From: Paenibacillus sp. JJ-223
GTDB lineage: Bacteria; Bacillota; Bacilli; Paenibacillales; Paenibacillaceae
NCBI RefSeq assembly: GCF_927798175.1
Contig: NZ_CAKMMP010000003.1
Span: forward strand, 1 to 64,000
Reading direction: 5' to 3'
Length of the DNA: 64,000 nucleotides
Shown here: piece after piece, positions 16,562 to 24,858 of the stretch
Position numbering within the stretch: the stretch's first letter is position 1
How the letters are laid out: the number at the start of each line of letters is the position of its first letter
Made by a program: the position numbers and the translations under genes
Notes under the pieces: generated by a model
What the model was told of the DNA's origin: nothing
Databases searched by the model: none
What the model saw: only the letters and a program-made list of their open reading frames with translations

Positions 16562-18106
16562 ATGGAATGGATCCAATGTTTATTGCTCTTATTGAGCATG
16601 GCTGCGGACATGGGAACGGAATCGGGAAATAAACCTGCTGCACCGGCAGGCTCGGCCGATTCGACGTATTATGTTTCCAAAGAAGGCAGCGATGCCAACC
16701 CGGGAACGAGCAGCAAGCCGTGGAAAACGCTGCAGCACGCAGCGGATACGGTTCCCGCAGGCGGTACGGTGCATGTACGGGGAGGAGTGTATAACGAAAA
16801 ACTGAAAATGACGCGCTCCGGTTCGGCATCGAAAGGACCCATTGCTTTTGTGAGCGACGGATCGGACAAGGCGATCATTGACGGATCAGGGCTTTCGGTC
16901 ACAGGCAGCGAAGGTCTTGTCGAACTGAGCGATGTAGAGTATGTGACCATCCAGGGATTCGAAATTCGAAATTATTCGACGGCAGCGAGGGATGTGGTGC
17001 CGATGGGGATATACGTACATGGTTCCGGCAGTTTCATCCAGTTAGTGAACAACGACATTCACGACATTCATAACACGGCCAGTCCGGCCGGTGAAGACCT
17101 GCGCGGCCGGGATGCGCATGGAATCGCCGTTTACGGCACAAAAGCACCGGAATCAATTCATGATATTACCATCGCGGACAACGAACTGCATCATCTCGTG
17201 CTTGGTTCCAGCGAATCGCTGGTGTTGAACGGCAACGTGGACCATTTTGTCGTATCGGGCAACCGAATCCACGATAACGACAATATCGGCATCGACCTGA
17301 TCGGTTTTGAAGGCATAGCACCAGATGCTGAGTATGACCAGGTACGGAACGGCGTGGTGAAGGAGAATTATGTGTACAACATTTCAGCGAACAACAATCC
17401 TTCCTACGGAAAGGAGCTGCCCAACGGCAGTTTTTCTGCGGGAGGCATCTACGTCGATGGAGGCAAAGAAAGCGTGATCGAACGAAATTACAGCTATGAT
17501 AACGATATCGGGATCGAGATTGCCTCAGAACATGCTGGACGAACGACAGACCATATTACGGTTCGCAGCAATCTGGTTTATAACAACCGTCTTGCCGGGA
17601 TCGCCATCGGCGGATATGACGACGAGCGGGGCTCGACGTCCCATACGAAGATCGTGAACAACACGTTGTACAACAACGATACGTTGGAAGAGGGAAGTGG
17701 ACAGCTTTTCGTCCAGTATGATACCCGGAACAATGTCATCCAAAATAATATTTTCGTGGCAAGCGCCTCCGGTGTGCTGATTTCTAACGATTACACCGAA
17801 AATGCTGGGAATGTGGTGGATCATAATTTGTATTTTGCCAAGGGAGGCCCGGAGGACGCGGAGTGGACATGGATGACCAAAGGGTACAACGGATTCGCGG
17901 CGTACCAAGCTGGAAGCGGGAACGATGCACACTCCCGGTTCATGGATCCCCAATTCATGCATGCAGGCAAGGGCGATTTCCGTCTGCGGGCTGCGTCCCC
18001 GGCGATGGATACGGGAGAAGCGCTTGGGGACATGCTGGGGACCTTCGATCTGGATGGCAATCCAAGAGTCAGCGGGTCCGGCGTGAACATGGGGGCTTAC
18101 GAATAG
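16562..18106 (+). CDS. Right-handed parallel beta-helix protein, pectate-lyase-like
   Basis: A 514-aa protein whose body is a parallel beta-helix: repeats such as YVTIQGFEIRNYS, SFIQLVNNDIHDIHN, HDITIADNELHHL, HFVVSGNRIHDNDN, HTKIVNNTLYNND and NVIQNNIF. The entry segment (YYVSKEGSDANPGTSSKPWKTLQ) is of the DUF1565 kind seen in PL9-type lyases and related surface proteins. A short hydrophobic start (MEWIQCLLLLLSMA) is probably a signal peptide, although unusually brief. GAGGA and AAGGAG lie before ATG 16562; TTG 16550 is too close to them. The catalytic calcium/lysine set of PL9 is not clearly visible, so enzyme activity is uncertain. Confidence 0.78.
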   Translation: MEWIQCLLLLLSMAADMGTESGNKPAAPAGSADSTYYVSKEGSDANPGTSSKPWKTLQHAADTVPAGGTVHVRGGVYNEKLKMTRSGSASKGPIAFVSDGSDKAIIDGSGLSVTGSEGLVELSDVEYVTIQGFEIRNYSTAARDVVPMGIYVHGSGSFIQLVNNDIHDIHNTASPAGEDLRGRDAHGIAVYGTKAPESIHDITIADNELHHLVLGSSESLVLNGNVDHFVVSGNRIHDNDNIGIDLIGFEGIAPDAEYDQVRNGVVKENYVYNISANNNPSYGKELPNGSFSAGGIYVDGGKESVIERNYSYDNDIGIEIASEHAGRTTDHITVRSNLVYNNRLAGIAIGGYDDERGSTSHTKIVNNTLYNNDTLEEGSGQLFVQYDTRNNVIQNNIFVASASGVLISNDYTENAGNVVDHNLYFAKGGPEDAEWTWMTKGYNGFAAYQAGSGNDAHSRFMDPQFMHAGKGDFRLRAASPAMDTGEALGDMLGTFDLDGNPRVSGSGVNMGAYE

Positions 18107-18140
18107 CCCCTGTATTCAGGGAGGAAGCTTTGTGGCTGAA

Positions 18141-18169
18141 TTGACTTGTCCAATAATTCAAGATAGAAT
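18141..18169 (+). promoter_or_regulatory. Sigma-A promoter of DUF6530 gene 1
   Basis: TTGACT (18141-18146), a 17-base spacer and TAGAAT (18164-18169). The transcript should start near 18176, exactly where the octamer repeats begin. Confidence 0.7.
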
Positions 18170-18177
18170 AATTTGAT

Positions 18178-18201
18178 TTAGTAAATTAGTGGATTAGTAA
18201 A
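18178..18201 (+). repeat. Tandem octamer repeats in the leader of DUF6530 gene 1
   Basis: Three head-to-tail 8-bp units: TTAGTAAA, TTAGTGGA, TTAGTAAA. They run from the predicted transcript start to the ribosome site GGAGAAG. The same unit recurs before the second DUF6530 gene. Confidence 0.7.
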
Positions 18202-18219
18202 GGAGAAGTGGGGAGAAGC

Positions 18220-18699
18220 ATGAAAATTCCAACTACTTTGAAACATAAACCGGTCGTTGTAGCCGAAAATTATGAGCGCGTGGATGGCCGGCTTGGTCCA
18301 GACAGCGATGCCAAAGGCCTTTCCCTTGGATTGGCTCAATGGAATGATCGCGGGAAGGTGGATATTTCCGCCAAAGTATGGAGATACACGGGAGAGAAAT
18401 GGTCGCGGCAATCCGAGGAGCTGCCGCTTCATCGTGTGCTGGATTTGTCCATTTTGATCTGCCGTTCATTGGAGCATTTCCGGGAAGCTTACCAGTATGA
18501 ACACCTGTATGACGAGAACAACCCGGTTATTGATCGCGTCGGGCTGCAAGGCGACGCCTTGAATGTAGCCGTCTGCACGGATAACGAGAAAATCAACGAC
18601 GATATCAAGCTGTTTAGCCAAGCACTGAGCGACAACGACGAGATGATCGGGGAACGCCTGCGCACCTTGTCCAAAATTCTTCGCGACATGGGGTACTAA
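18220..18699 (+). CDS. DUF6530 family protein, copy 1
   Basis: A 159-aa cytoplasmic protein of unknown function. It has no signal peptide and no membrane span. Its C-terminal half is the conserved core: HRVLDLSILICRSLE, YEHLYDENNPVI, VGLQGDALNVAVCTDN and an ending EMIGERLRTLSKIL. The second copy at 18916 has exactly the same length and shares this core, while the N-terminal 60 residues differ. I take ATG 18220 because the copy starts the same way (MKxPTxLxHxPV) and GGGGAG precedes it. The gene has its own promoter and terminator, so it is expressed separately from the operon headed by copy 2. Confidence 0.82.
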   Translation: MKIPTTLKHKPVVVAENYERVDGRLGPDSDAKGLSLGLAQWNDRGKVDISAKVWRYTGEKWSRQSEELPLHRVLDLSILICRSLEHFREAYQYEHLYDENNPVIDRVGLQGDALNVAVCTDNEKINDDIKLFSQALSDNDEMIGERLRTLSKILRDMGY

Positions 18700-18742
18700 G
18701 CCCATTTTTGCGTGTTCACGGAATACCATTTCATGATAAAAA

Positions 18743-18790
18743 AAGAAGCCGAAATTCCTTTTAGATAAAGGGGATTTCGGCTTCTTTTCG
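18743..18790 (+). terminator. Intrinsic terminator of DUF6530 gene 1
   Basis: AAGAAGCCGAAATTCC and GGGATTTCGGCTTCTT form a long stem, followed by TTTCG. It separates copy 1 from the downstream operon. Confidence 0.8.
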
Positions 18791-18823
18791 TTTTGGGCTG
18801 CTCTGGAAAAACGAGAAATGAGG

Positions 18824-18852
18824 TTGACTTGCATGGTAAAGCAGGATAAACT
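18824..18852 (+). promoter_or_regulatory. Sigma-A promoter of the DUF6530-MFS-MoxR-VWA operon
   Basis: TTGACT (18824-18829), a 17-base spacer and TAAACT (18847-18852). The -35 box and the two bases after it (TTGACTTG) are the same as at the first DUF6530 promoter. Confidence 0.65.
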
Positions 18853-18855
18853 GAT

Positions 18856-18895
18856 GCAGTAATTTAGTAAATTACTAAGTTAGTAAATTAGTAAA
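18856..18895 (+). repeat. Tandem octamer repeats in the leader of DUF6530 gene 2
   Basis: Five 8-bp units in register: GCAGTAAT, TTAGTAAA, TTACTAAG, TTAGTAAA, TTAGTAAA. Units 2-3 also make a perfect palindrome TTAGTAA-A-TTACTAA (18864-18878). The array covers the predicted transcript start and ends 20 bases before ATG. Confidence 0.75.
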
Positions 18896-18915
18896 TGTGA
18901 AAGAAGGGGAGAACT

Positions 18916-19395
18916 ATGAAATCACCCACGCAGCTCCATCACCAACCCGTCATTGCTTCGGATCGTTATGAGCAGGTGGATGGTGTAAGGGCAGGCAATA
19001 AAGCAAGCAAACGTCTCACATTGGGCGTCAGTCGGGAAGCCGGCACGGGTAGGGAAGAAATTTCCGCGATATTATGGAGCCAGCTTGGTGGAGATGCTGC
19101 AGAGTCATCCGAGCCGATGCTGATGCATCGGGTGCTTGACCTGTCGATCCTGATTTGCCAATCGTTGGAGTACTTTCAGGAAGCCTACAGGTACGAGCAT
19201 TTGTACGATCCCGCACAACCGGTGATCCAAAAAATTGGTCTGCAAGGCAGTGCCATGACGGTGGCGGTCTGCACCGAAAATGACAGCATTCGCGAGGATA
19301 TTCAGGCGTTCAGCCGGATTTTGAATGACAACGGCGAAATGATCGGCGAACGGCTGCGTACGTTGTCGGCCATTTTGAAGGAAATGGGGTATTGA
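18916..19395 (+). CDS. DUF6530 family protein, copy 2 (operon head)
   Basis: A 159-aa paralogue of the protein at 18220 with the same conserved core (MHRVLDLSILICQSLE, YEHLYDPAQPVI, GLQGSAMTVAVCTEN, GEMIGERLRTLSAIL) and a diverged N-terminal third. It heads a tight operon: the MFS gene starts one base after its stop, and MoxR and VWA genes follow with 18-base and overlapping junctions. Ribosome site AGAAGGGGAG. The function is unknown; the fixed link with a MoxR-VWA pair suggests it is a substrate, adaptor or sensor for that chaperone-like machine (inference). Confidence 0.82.
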   Translation: MKSPTQLHHQPVIASDRYEQVDGVRAGNKASKRLTLGVSREAGTGREEISAILWSQLGGDAAESSEPMLMHRVLDLSILICQSLEYFQEAYRYEHLYDPAQPVIQKIGLQGSAMTVAVCTENDSIREDIQAFSRILNDNGEMIGERLRTLSAILKEMGY

Positions 19396-19396
19396 C

Positions 19397-20605
19397 ATGT
19401 TTTCCAATCGATACGTTCGGACCGTCATCCTTTCCCGAGTGCTGCTGCAATTGGGCATATGGATTCGGAACTACGCGGTTTTGCTGTTCGTGACGCAGTG
19501 GACGAACAACAACCCCGTTTACGTTTCCCTGATTTCGGTCGCGGAATTTGCCCCGATCTTTCTGTTCGGACTGATTGGAGGCACGTTTGCCGACCGCTGG
19601 AAGCCGAAACGAACGATGGTGTGGAGCGATCTATGGTCTGCACTGTCGGTGGTGGCCGTATTGTTGACCGTGATGAACGGGGGATGGATCGCGCTTCTCA
19701 TCGGATCATTCGTTTCCGCCAGCCTGTCCCAGTTTTCGCAGCCTTCTGCGATGAAACTGTACAAACGCCATGTTCCGGCAGAACAAATTCAGGGCGTGAT
19801 GGCCATGTCGCAAACGCTGGTGGCCACATTCATGGTGCTTGGTCCGGTGATCGGGACGTTTATTTTCATCCGGTTCGGCATTGAAGTGTCCCTTGTTTTG
19901 ACGGCAGTTCTATTTCTGGGATCTGCGCTGATCCTGTCCTCACTGCCTCGCGACGAAGAAGAAAACCATTCCGGTCAAACGGGCAAATTCATGGCGGAAT
20001 TGGCTGCCGGACTGAAGTACATTGGTGCCAACCGATCGTTAAGGACGCTTAGTTTGACGTTTGCCGCCGTCGGATTGGCCTCGGGATTAACGCAGCCGCT
20101 ACAAATTTTTCTCGTGATCGAGCAATTAAGGCTGGACGTGTCCTATTTGCAATGGTTCGTTATGGCGAACGGGGCGGCGATGCTGATCGGCGGTGCCGTT
20201 ATTATTTCCCAGGCCAGGAAGATGAGTCCGCAAACGATGCTTATGGCAGGTCTGCTCGTCTCTTCCGTTTGCACGATCGGCATCGGAGCCTCCACTTTGA
20301 TCTGGCTCACGGTTCTGCTGCTTGTCGTTAGCGGTTTGGTCTACCCATGCATTCAAGGCGGTATCCAAACATTAATCGTAGGAAACAGCGAAGCGGCTTA
20401 CATCGGGCGGGTATCCGGGACCATTACGCCTGTGTTTATGGGCATGATGGTCGTCGGCATGCTTGTATCCGGATATATGAAGGATTCGTTTTCGCTGCTG
20501 GCCGTCTATGCGGTGAGCGGAGGTTTGATTATCGTCGGGGCACTATTGCTTGTTCCGATCCTTCCCCGCAAGAAGGAGAAACAGGCCAGGATTCAACAGT
20601 TGTAA
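19397..20605 (+). CDS. MFS transporter (EntS/multidrug-type) in the DUF6530 operon
   Basis: A 402-aa permease with 12 predicted spans. The pattern FAPIFLFGLIGGTFADRWKPKRTMVWSD-type loop after span 2 is the MFS motif A of the enterobactin-exporter/macrolide-efflux-like branch. It starts one base after the DUF6530 stop and is 18 bases before the MoxR-like gene, so all are co-transcribed. Export of a small molecule is likely; nothing in the sequence tells which. Confidence 0.83.
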   Translation: MFSNRYVRTVILSRVLLQLGIWIRNYAVLLFVTQWTNNNPVYVSLISVAEFAPIFLFGLIGGTFADRWKPKRTMVWSDLWSALSVVAVLLTVMNGGWIALLIGSFVSASLSQFSQPSAMKLYKRHVPAEQIQGVMAMSQTLVATFMVLGPVIGTFIFIRFGIEVSLVLTAVLFLGSALILSSLPRDEEENHSGQTGKFMAELAAGLKYIGANRSLRTLSLTFAAVGLASGLTQPLQIFLVIEQLRLDVSYLQWFVMANGAAMLIGGAVIISQARKMSPQTMLMAGLLVSSVCTIGIGASTLIWLTVLLLVVSGLVYPCIQGGIQTLIVGNSEAAYIGRVSGTITPVFMGMMVVGMLVSGYMKDSFSLLAVYAVSGGLIIVGALLLVPILPRKKEKQARIQQL

Positions 20606-20623
20606 TAAGGAAGGTGAGTTTAC

Positions 20624-21724
20624 ATGAACAATCAAGGAGCTTACGTGCTGTCGCCGGAGAGGATATGGACGGAAGCGGAGCAAAAGCTGGTATGGCATAA
20701 ACCGGATTCCCATAAAACGAGTCAGGAGGAACTGCGGATCACCGAAGAAATCAAACGCAATTGGCATCGCGGAGAGATGAAGATCGCCAATATTTTGCTG
20801 GAGGGCGATGCCGGATCGGGGAAAACGCAATTGGCGAAGGCGCTGTCGGCCAACTTGGGGCTGCCGTATACGAAGGTCACCTGTTTTGCCGATATGGATA
20901 AGTCGGATATCATTGGCGCTATTCTTCCCGTCATCGGGCCGGAGCAGATGGAACAGCTCGATTCCTCGGATCAAAAAGCGCTTCAGGCTTTGTACGAGAG
21001 CGATGGGTTCCGAAGTATCGCCGAAGTGCTGACAGAGGCATGGGGAGTGACGCAGGAGCAGGCTTCTGCCCGAATGAAACGGTTGTTACAGCAGGTTAAA
21101 GATCACGCCAAACGTGAAACGGTCGAATACCGCTTCTATCCCTCCGAGATCGTCAGAGCTTATCGAAACGGTTATCTTCTGGAAATTCAGGAGCCTAACG
21201 TCATTCGCGATGCCGCGGTGCTGATGGCATTAAATTCGGCGCTGGAGCTGGACGGCAGCATCAATCTCCCGACAGAGATCATCCGCAGACATCCGGATTT
21301 TGTCGCGGTGATTACCGCGAACCGCAGCTATGCGGGCGCCAGACCGCTGAACGAAGCATTGCGAGACAGGGTGCAGCATTCGGAGAAAATGGATTTGCCG
21401 ACTAAAGAGGTCATGGTGGAACGGGCGAGGGCGAAAGTTGGATTCCACGATGAAGCGGTATTGAGCGTGCTCGCGGAAATCATTATTTTGCTGGATCAGA
21501 CGGCTCGGGCCAATGCCATCAAAGGCGTTGCCGGCATGCGCTCATTCTTTTACTGGACCGATGCCGTAGCCCGAGGGGCTTCTGCCCGCGAATCAATGTA
21601 CTATAAAGTGATATACAAAATGACGACAGATGCCGAAGAAATCAGGCTATTGGAGGAAGCGCTCGAAAAACGCGGGCTGCTCGCGGAACTGGATGACGTT
21701 TTCGAAAAAAAAAACGGAATTTGA
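20624..21724 (+). CDS. MoxR-like AAA+ ATPase (AAA_5 type)
   Basis: A 366-aa chaperone-type ATPase. Walker A is GDAGSGKT (61-68); sensor-1 Asn233 lies in VAVITANRS; an arginine-finger region GARPLNEALRDR follows (238-249). The Walker B segment reads YLLEIQEPN (184-192), with Glu where most relatives have Asp. Between Walker A and B there is an insertion of about 75 residues (105-180, charged and helical). MoxR proteins work with VWA proteins to load metals or remodel partner complexes; the VWA gene overlaps this one by four bases. AAGGTGAG precedes ATG 20624. Confidence 0.85.
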   Translation: MNNQGAYVLSPERIWTEAEQKLVWHKPDSHKTSQEELRITEEIKRNWHRGEMKIANILLEGDAGSGKTQLAKALSANLGLPYTKVTCFADMDKSDIIGAILPVIGPEQMEQLDSSDQKALQALYESDGFRSIAEVLTEAWGVTQEQASARMKRLLQQVKDHAKRETVEYRFYPSEIVRAYRNGYLLEIQEPNVIRDAAVLMALNSALELDGSINLPTEIIRRHPDFVAVITANRSYAGARPLNEALRDRVQHSEKMDLPTKEVMVERARAKVGFHDEAVLSVLAEIIILLDQTARANAIKGVAGMRSFFYWTDAVARGASARESMYYKVIYKMTTDAEEIRLLEEALEKRGLLAELDDVFEKKNGI

Positions 21725-22830
21725 GCGAAGCGGCGGATATTCAGTTGGAGGGAGATATTTTTCAGCAAAGCAATGAACTTGAACAACTCTCCGGGGAGCA
21801 AGGCGCTTCGTTCAAAACGTCGGCAGACCACGAAGGGAGAAGCACTGAAGTCCCGGATGACGCGGCTTACACCGAGCGATCGGAAACCGAGGGCGAAGCA
21901 GAACCGCAGTATCATCAGGTCGATCATAGGCAAGCACTGGAGGAGTCCAAACAGCAAGAGCGGGATATTCGCAAAAGACTGAACCGGGATGCACGGCAGA
22001 TCGCTGCCGATTCGGTCCACCGAGGGATCCGGCTTATCGTCCATCGTCCCGACTACAGTGTCCAGGATCAGGAAGCGTATCTTCGCATGAGCAAAGAGCT
22101 GTTCCCGATCATTAGGGAAATCGCCAGGAAGGCGCTTCCGCTGCTCCAGCATGAAGAGTCACCTGACTTTTCAAAGAATCGCTATTATGGCAGCAGGTTT
22201 CAAGCGGACCACGTGGCCTATGGGGATTATCGATATTTTGCCCAAAAACGTCCGCCTTCCGAATCTCCATCCCTGGTCGTTGGACTCAGGGTCGATGAAT
22301 CGGCCTCCATGTCTGCGTTCGGAAGGCTGGAAGCCGCTAAGCGCGCAGTCCTCGCAGTGTATGAATTTTGCCGCATGTGCGATGTGCCTGTGCTGATCTA
22401 CGGGGATACGGCGGATGTATCCAGGCTGGAGCAAATGTCCGTTTTTGCGTACGCGGATGGTGACAGAACAGATGATAACGACCGCTTTCGGTTGATGACC
22501 ATCGCGGCCAGAAGCAACAATCGGGACGGCCTTGCGTTGCGGATCATTTCCGAACGACTGGTGGCTTCCACGCAGCAAACCAAGCTGCTCATCAGCATTA
22601 GCGACGGTCAACCGAAAGCGATGGAGAACTACACGGGCAGCTATGCGATGGGAGACATGCGGCAAACCATCGAAGAGTATGAACGAAAAGGCATTACGTT
22701 TCTGGCTGCCGCCATTGGGCATGATAAAGAGCTCATCGGCGACATTTATGGCCAAGAACGATTTTTGGACATTACGGATCTGAAGGAATTCCCGGCCAAG
22801 TTGGTGCGTACGATTGCGCGTTACCTTTAG
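21721..22830 (+). CDS. VWA-domain protein, partner of the MoxR-like ATPase
   Basis: A 369-aa protein with a very acidic, low-complexity N-terminal 70 residues, a basic helical middle, and a C-terminal von Willebrand A domain from about residue 184 (VVGLRVDESASMSAFGRLE). The DxSxS metal site is Asp192-Ser194-Ser196, and ISISDGQPKAM follows later. The layout resembles CobT/NorD-type VWA proteins. It starts at TTG 21721, overlapping the ATPase stop (TTGA) with little ribosome site, so translation is probably coupled. There is no membrane anchor or signal, so it acts in the cytoplasm with the MoxR protein. Confidence 0.83.
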   Translation: MSEAADIQLEGDIFQQSNELEQLSGEQGASFKTSADHEGRSTEVPDDAAYTERSETEGEAEPQYHQVDHRQALEESKQQERDIRKRLNRDARQIAADSVHRGIRLIVHRPDYSVQDQEAYLRMSKELFPIIREIARKALPLLQHEESPDFSKNRYYGSRFQADHVAYGDYRYFAQKRPPSESPSLVVGLRVDESASMSAFGRLEAAKRAVLAVYEFCRMCDVPVLIYGDTADVSRLEQMSVFAYADGDRTDDNDRFRLMTIAARSNNRDGLALRIISERLVASTQQTKLLISISDGQPKAMENYTGSYAMGDMRQTIEEYERKGITFLAAAIGHDKELIGDIYGQERFLDITDLKEFPAKLVRTIARYL

Positions 22831-22952
22831 ATGCTGCGGATGAAGCTGAAGCGCTGTACAGAAAACAATCGTTTTGGAGCCGTCGATGTTTGATTTTGCA
22901 AAATGGGTGTTATTGATATACATTCCTCGGAATACAAATTTATACTATGATT

Positions 22953-23000
22953 AGGGCGTACCTGAAACTTGCCTATAAGATGAGTTTTCAGGTACGCCTT
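22953..23000. terminator. Large inverted repeat between VWA and RDD genes
   Basis: AGGGCGTACCTGAAACTT pairs almost perfectly with AGTTTTCAGGTACGCCTT around a 12-base loop. No T run follows, so it may be a rho-independent-like or processing hairpin, or an operator for the RDD gene. Confidence 0.45.
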
Positions 23001-23026
23001 AGTACTTCAAGTTTGGAGGAATCCCA

Positions 23027-23425
23027 TTGTATAACGCAGGTTTTTGGGTCAGACTCGCTGCAAGCATTCTGGATAGCATCATCATCACGCTGCCTTTGGC
23101 CGTCATTGCAGGCATCCTTACGGGAGATTATGACAGCAACAACCCGGTGGCGAACCTTCTTAGCGGGCTGTATTCGATGCTTCTGCCGGTATTTTGGCAG
23201 GGCCGGACGATTGGAAAGCGCATATGCGGAATTCGAATTCGGAAATACGACTCGCATGAGCCGCCGACCATCGGCACGATGCTGCTGCGCGTCCTCGTCG
23301 CCGGGATCGTTTATGCCATTACGTTTGGAATCGGAATCATTGTGAGTGCCTTTATGGTAGGTTTACGCGAGGATAAACGTGCCATTCACGATTTTATCGC
23401 AGGCACGGAAGTGGTCTGGGATTAG
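23027..23425 (+). CDS. RDD-family small membrane protein
   Basis: A 132-aa protein with three to four membrane spans and the family features: Arg and Asp in span 1 (GFWVRLAASILDSIII) and the FWQGRTIGKRICGIRI loop before span 3. It starts at TTG 23027, seven bases after TTGGAGGA. It lies 196 bases beyond the VWA gene behind a big hairpin, so it may or may not belong to that operon. RDD proteins are poorly understood; sodium/proton exchange has been proposed for some. Confidence 0.8.
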   Translation: MYNAGFWVRLAASILDSIIITLPLAVIAGILTGDYDSNNPVANLLSGLYSMLLPVFWQGRTIGKRICGIRIRKYDSHEPPTIGTMLLRVLVAGIVYAITFGIGIIVSAFMVGLREDKRAIHDFIAGTEVVWD

Positions 23426-23443
23426 GGGAAAGACCGAAGCACC

Positions 23444-23478
23444 AAAAACGTCGTTCCTGCATGCGAACGGCGTTTTTG
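23444..23478 (+). terminator. Intrinsic terminator of the RDD gene
   Basis: AAAAACGTCGTTC / GAACGGCGTTTTT with a CTGCATGC loop. It works in both directions and also faces the minus-strand MFS gene. Confidence 0.8.
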
Positions 23479-23551
23479 TCGTTGATCCTTTTTATGAAAG
23501 GGAAGGGGATGACTTTGCGGCATAAGACAGAACAAGAAGATTTGATTTGTA

Positions 23552-24808
23552 TTAACTCCTTGTTATATGAACCTTGTTATCTGTGACAATCCGTAGGTTA
23601 GTTAAGTCTCCATCCAGTTTTTTCAGACTCGGCAGCCATATCGCTAAAGTTGCACATACCAAAGGAAGAAGTCCAAAGGCGATGAACAAAAAAGGCAAAC
23701 CATAATGCTCGGCTATTGCTGCGCCTGCCAGGGCACCAATAGGCTGCAATCCTCCGCCAATCAAAAAACGGATGGAGTTGACGCGCCCTTGCAGCTGCCG
23801 GGGGACGAGCGTACCGTGCAGCGATGAGCTAAGCGATCCGAAGAAAGGGATGGCCACACCCGTTGCAAATAGAAGAACAAGCGCAGAGGGATACGTCGGG
23901 AACAGCCCAAGCAAAACATGGAACAAACCGATCGCAGCCAGACTGCCAAGCATAACGGTCCTCCTTTTTTGAACATCGCCCATCCAAGAGATGATGGTCA
24001 GCCCTGCCAATGTGCCGATGGCTGAAGCTGTACTCAGCGTTCCAAGGGTGGCGGCGTCACGGTGCAGCACCTCCCGGACAAAAGGAACCATCATGGTCGA
24101 AATGGCAATGGAAGACATGTTGCTGACGGCTACCATCCCCATGATGGATAACATGGCAGGAAAGCGCAGATAAAACGTGAAGCCTTCTCCAATGTCTTTG
24201 ATATACGACCGCAGCGAGAAGGATTTATCTGTTATTGTGTTTGGTTTCTGCATGGCAGGCAGACATAACAAGAAGCCAATGGCCATCATGTAACAAATGG
24301 CATTGATGCCCAGCGTCGGCAATGCCCCAGCGGCAGCGGTGGCAGCCCCTGCCAAAGAAGGCCCCAACAATGCTGCCGCATTACGGCAGCCATCGATCAC
24401 GGCGAATGCCCGTACAAGTTTGCGTTCTTGCGCCACTCCAGGGACGACTGCCATGGCTGTAGGCATAAACAATGCGGAACAAGCACCGCTTAATACGGCA
24501 GCAAGAAATAACTGCCATAATTGCAATTGTCCTGCAAGGCCCAAGCCGAGAGGAAGAAGCAGGGCAAACAATCGTACAGCAGCCAGTCCGGCCATGAATC
24601 GGCCACGGTGCAAACGATCGGATAGGGGGGAGCCGATCAGCCGAAAAACCAGTTCGGGAATGCCGTAACAGAGTGCCAAGGCACCCATAGCCAGTTTGGA
24701 TGCCGTCAATTCGTACACAAGCCATTCCATGGCCAAGAGGCCGAATGCATCACCGAACGAACTAAGAGTAATGGTGGCCAGAAGGCCGTAATAACTGCGC
24801 TTGAGCAT
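23552..24808 (-). CDS. MFS transporter co-transcribed with an ArsR-type regulator
   Basis: A 418-aa permease with about 12 membrane spans. It begins MLKRSYYGLLATITLSSFGDAFG and has the loop GSPLSDRLHRGRFMAG (motif A) after span 2; this is the macrolide-efflux/EntS-like branch. It lies 50 bases downstream of the regulator gene on the same strand, so regulator and pump make one operon. Drug or metabolite efflux is the likely role (inference). The C-terminal tail after span 12 is short and polar. Confidence 0.82.
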   Translation of the reverse strand: MLKRSYYGLLATITLSSFGDAFGLLAMEWLVYELTASKLAMGALALCYGIPELVFRLIGSPLSDRLHRGRFMAGLAAVRLFALLLPLGLGLAGQLQLWQLFLAAVLSGACSALFMPTAMAVVPGVAQERKLVRAFAVIDGCRNAAALLGPSLAGAATAAAGALPTLGINAICYMMAIGFLLCLPAMQKPNTITDKSFSLRSYIKDIGEGFTFYLRFPAMLSIMGMVAVSNMSSIAISTMMVPFVREVLHRDAATLGTLSTASAIGTLAGLTIISWMGDVQKRRTVMLGSLAAIGLFHVLLGLFPTYPSALVLLFATGVAIPFFGSLSSSLHGTLVPRQLQGRVNSIRFLIGGGLQPIGALAGAAIAEHYGLPFLFIAFGLLPLVCATLAIWLPSLKKLDGDLTNLRIVTDNKVHITRS

Positions 24809-24858
24809 GAGGGTTCCTCCAGTTGGTTGTATTGCACAGAAAGGGGCGGGATGTTCTC

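Noticed and set aside
18178-18201. TRAP-type (UAG) RNA-binding array
   Set aside because: TRAP needs about 11 UAG/GAG triplets separated by two to three bases; here UAG occurs every eight bases and only two or three times.
18856-18895. Possible CRISPR-like or minisatellite repeat
   Set aside because: Units are only 8 bp with no spacers; the placement at a promoter start suggests regulation instead.
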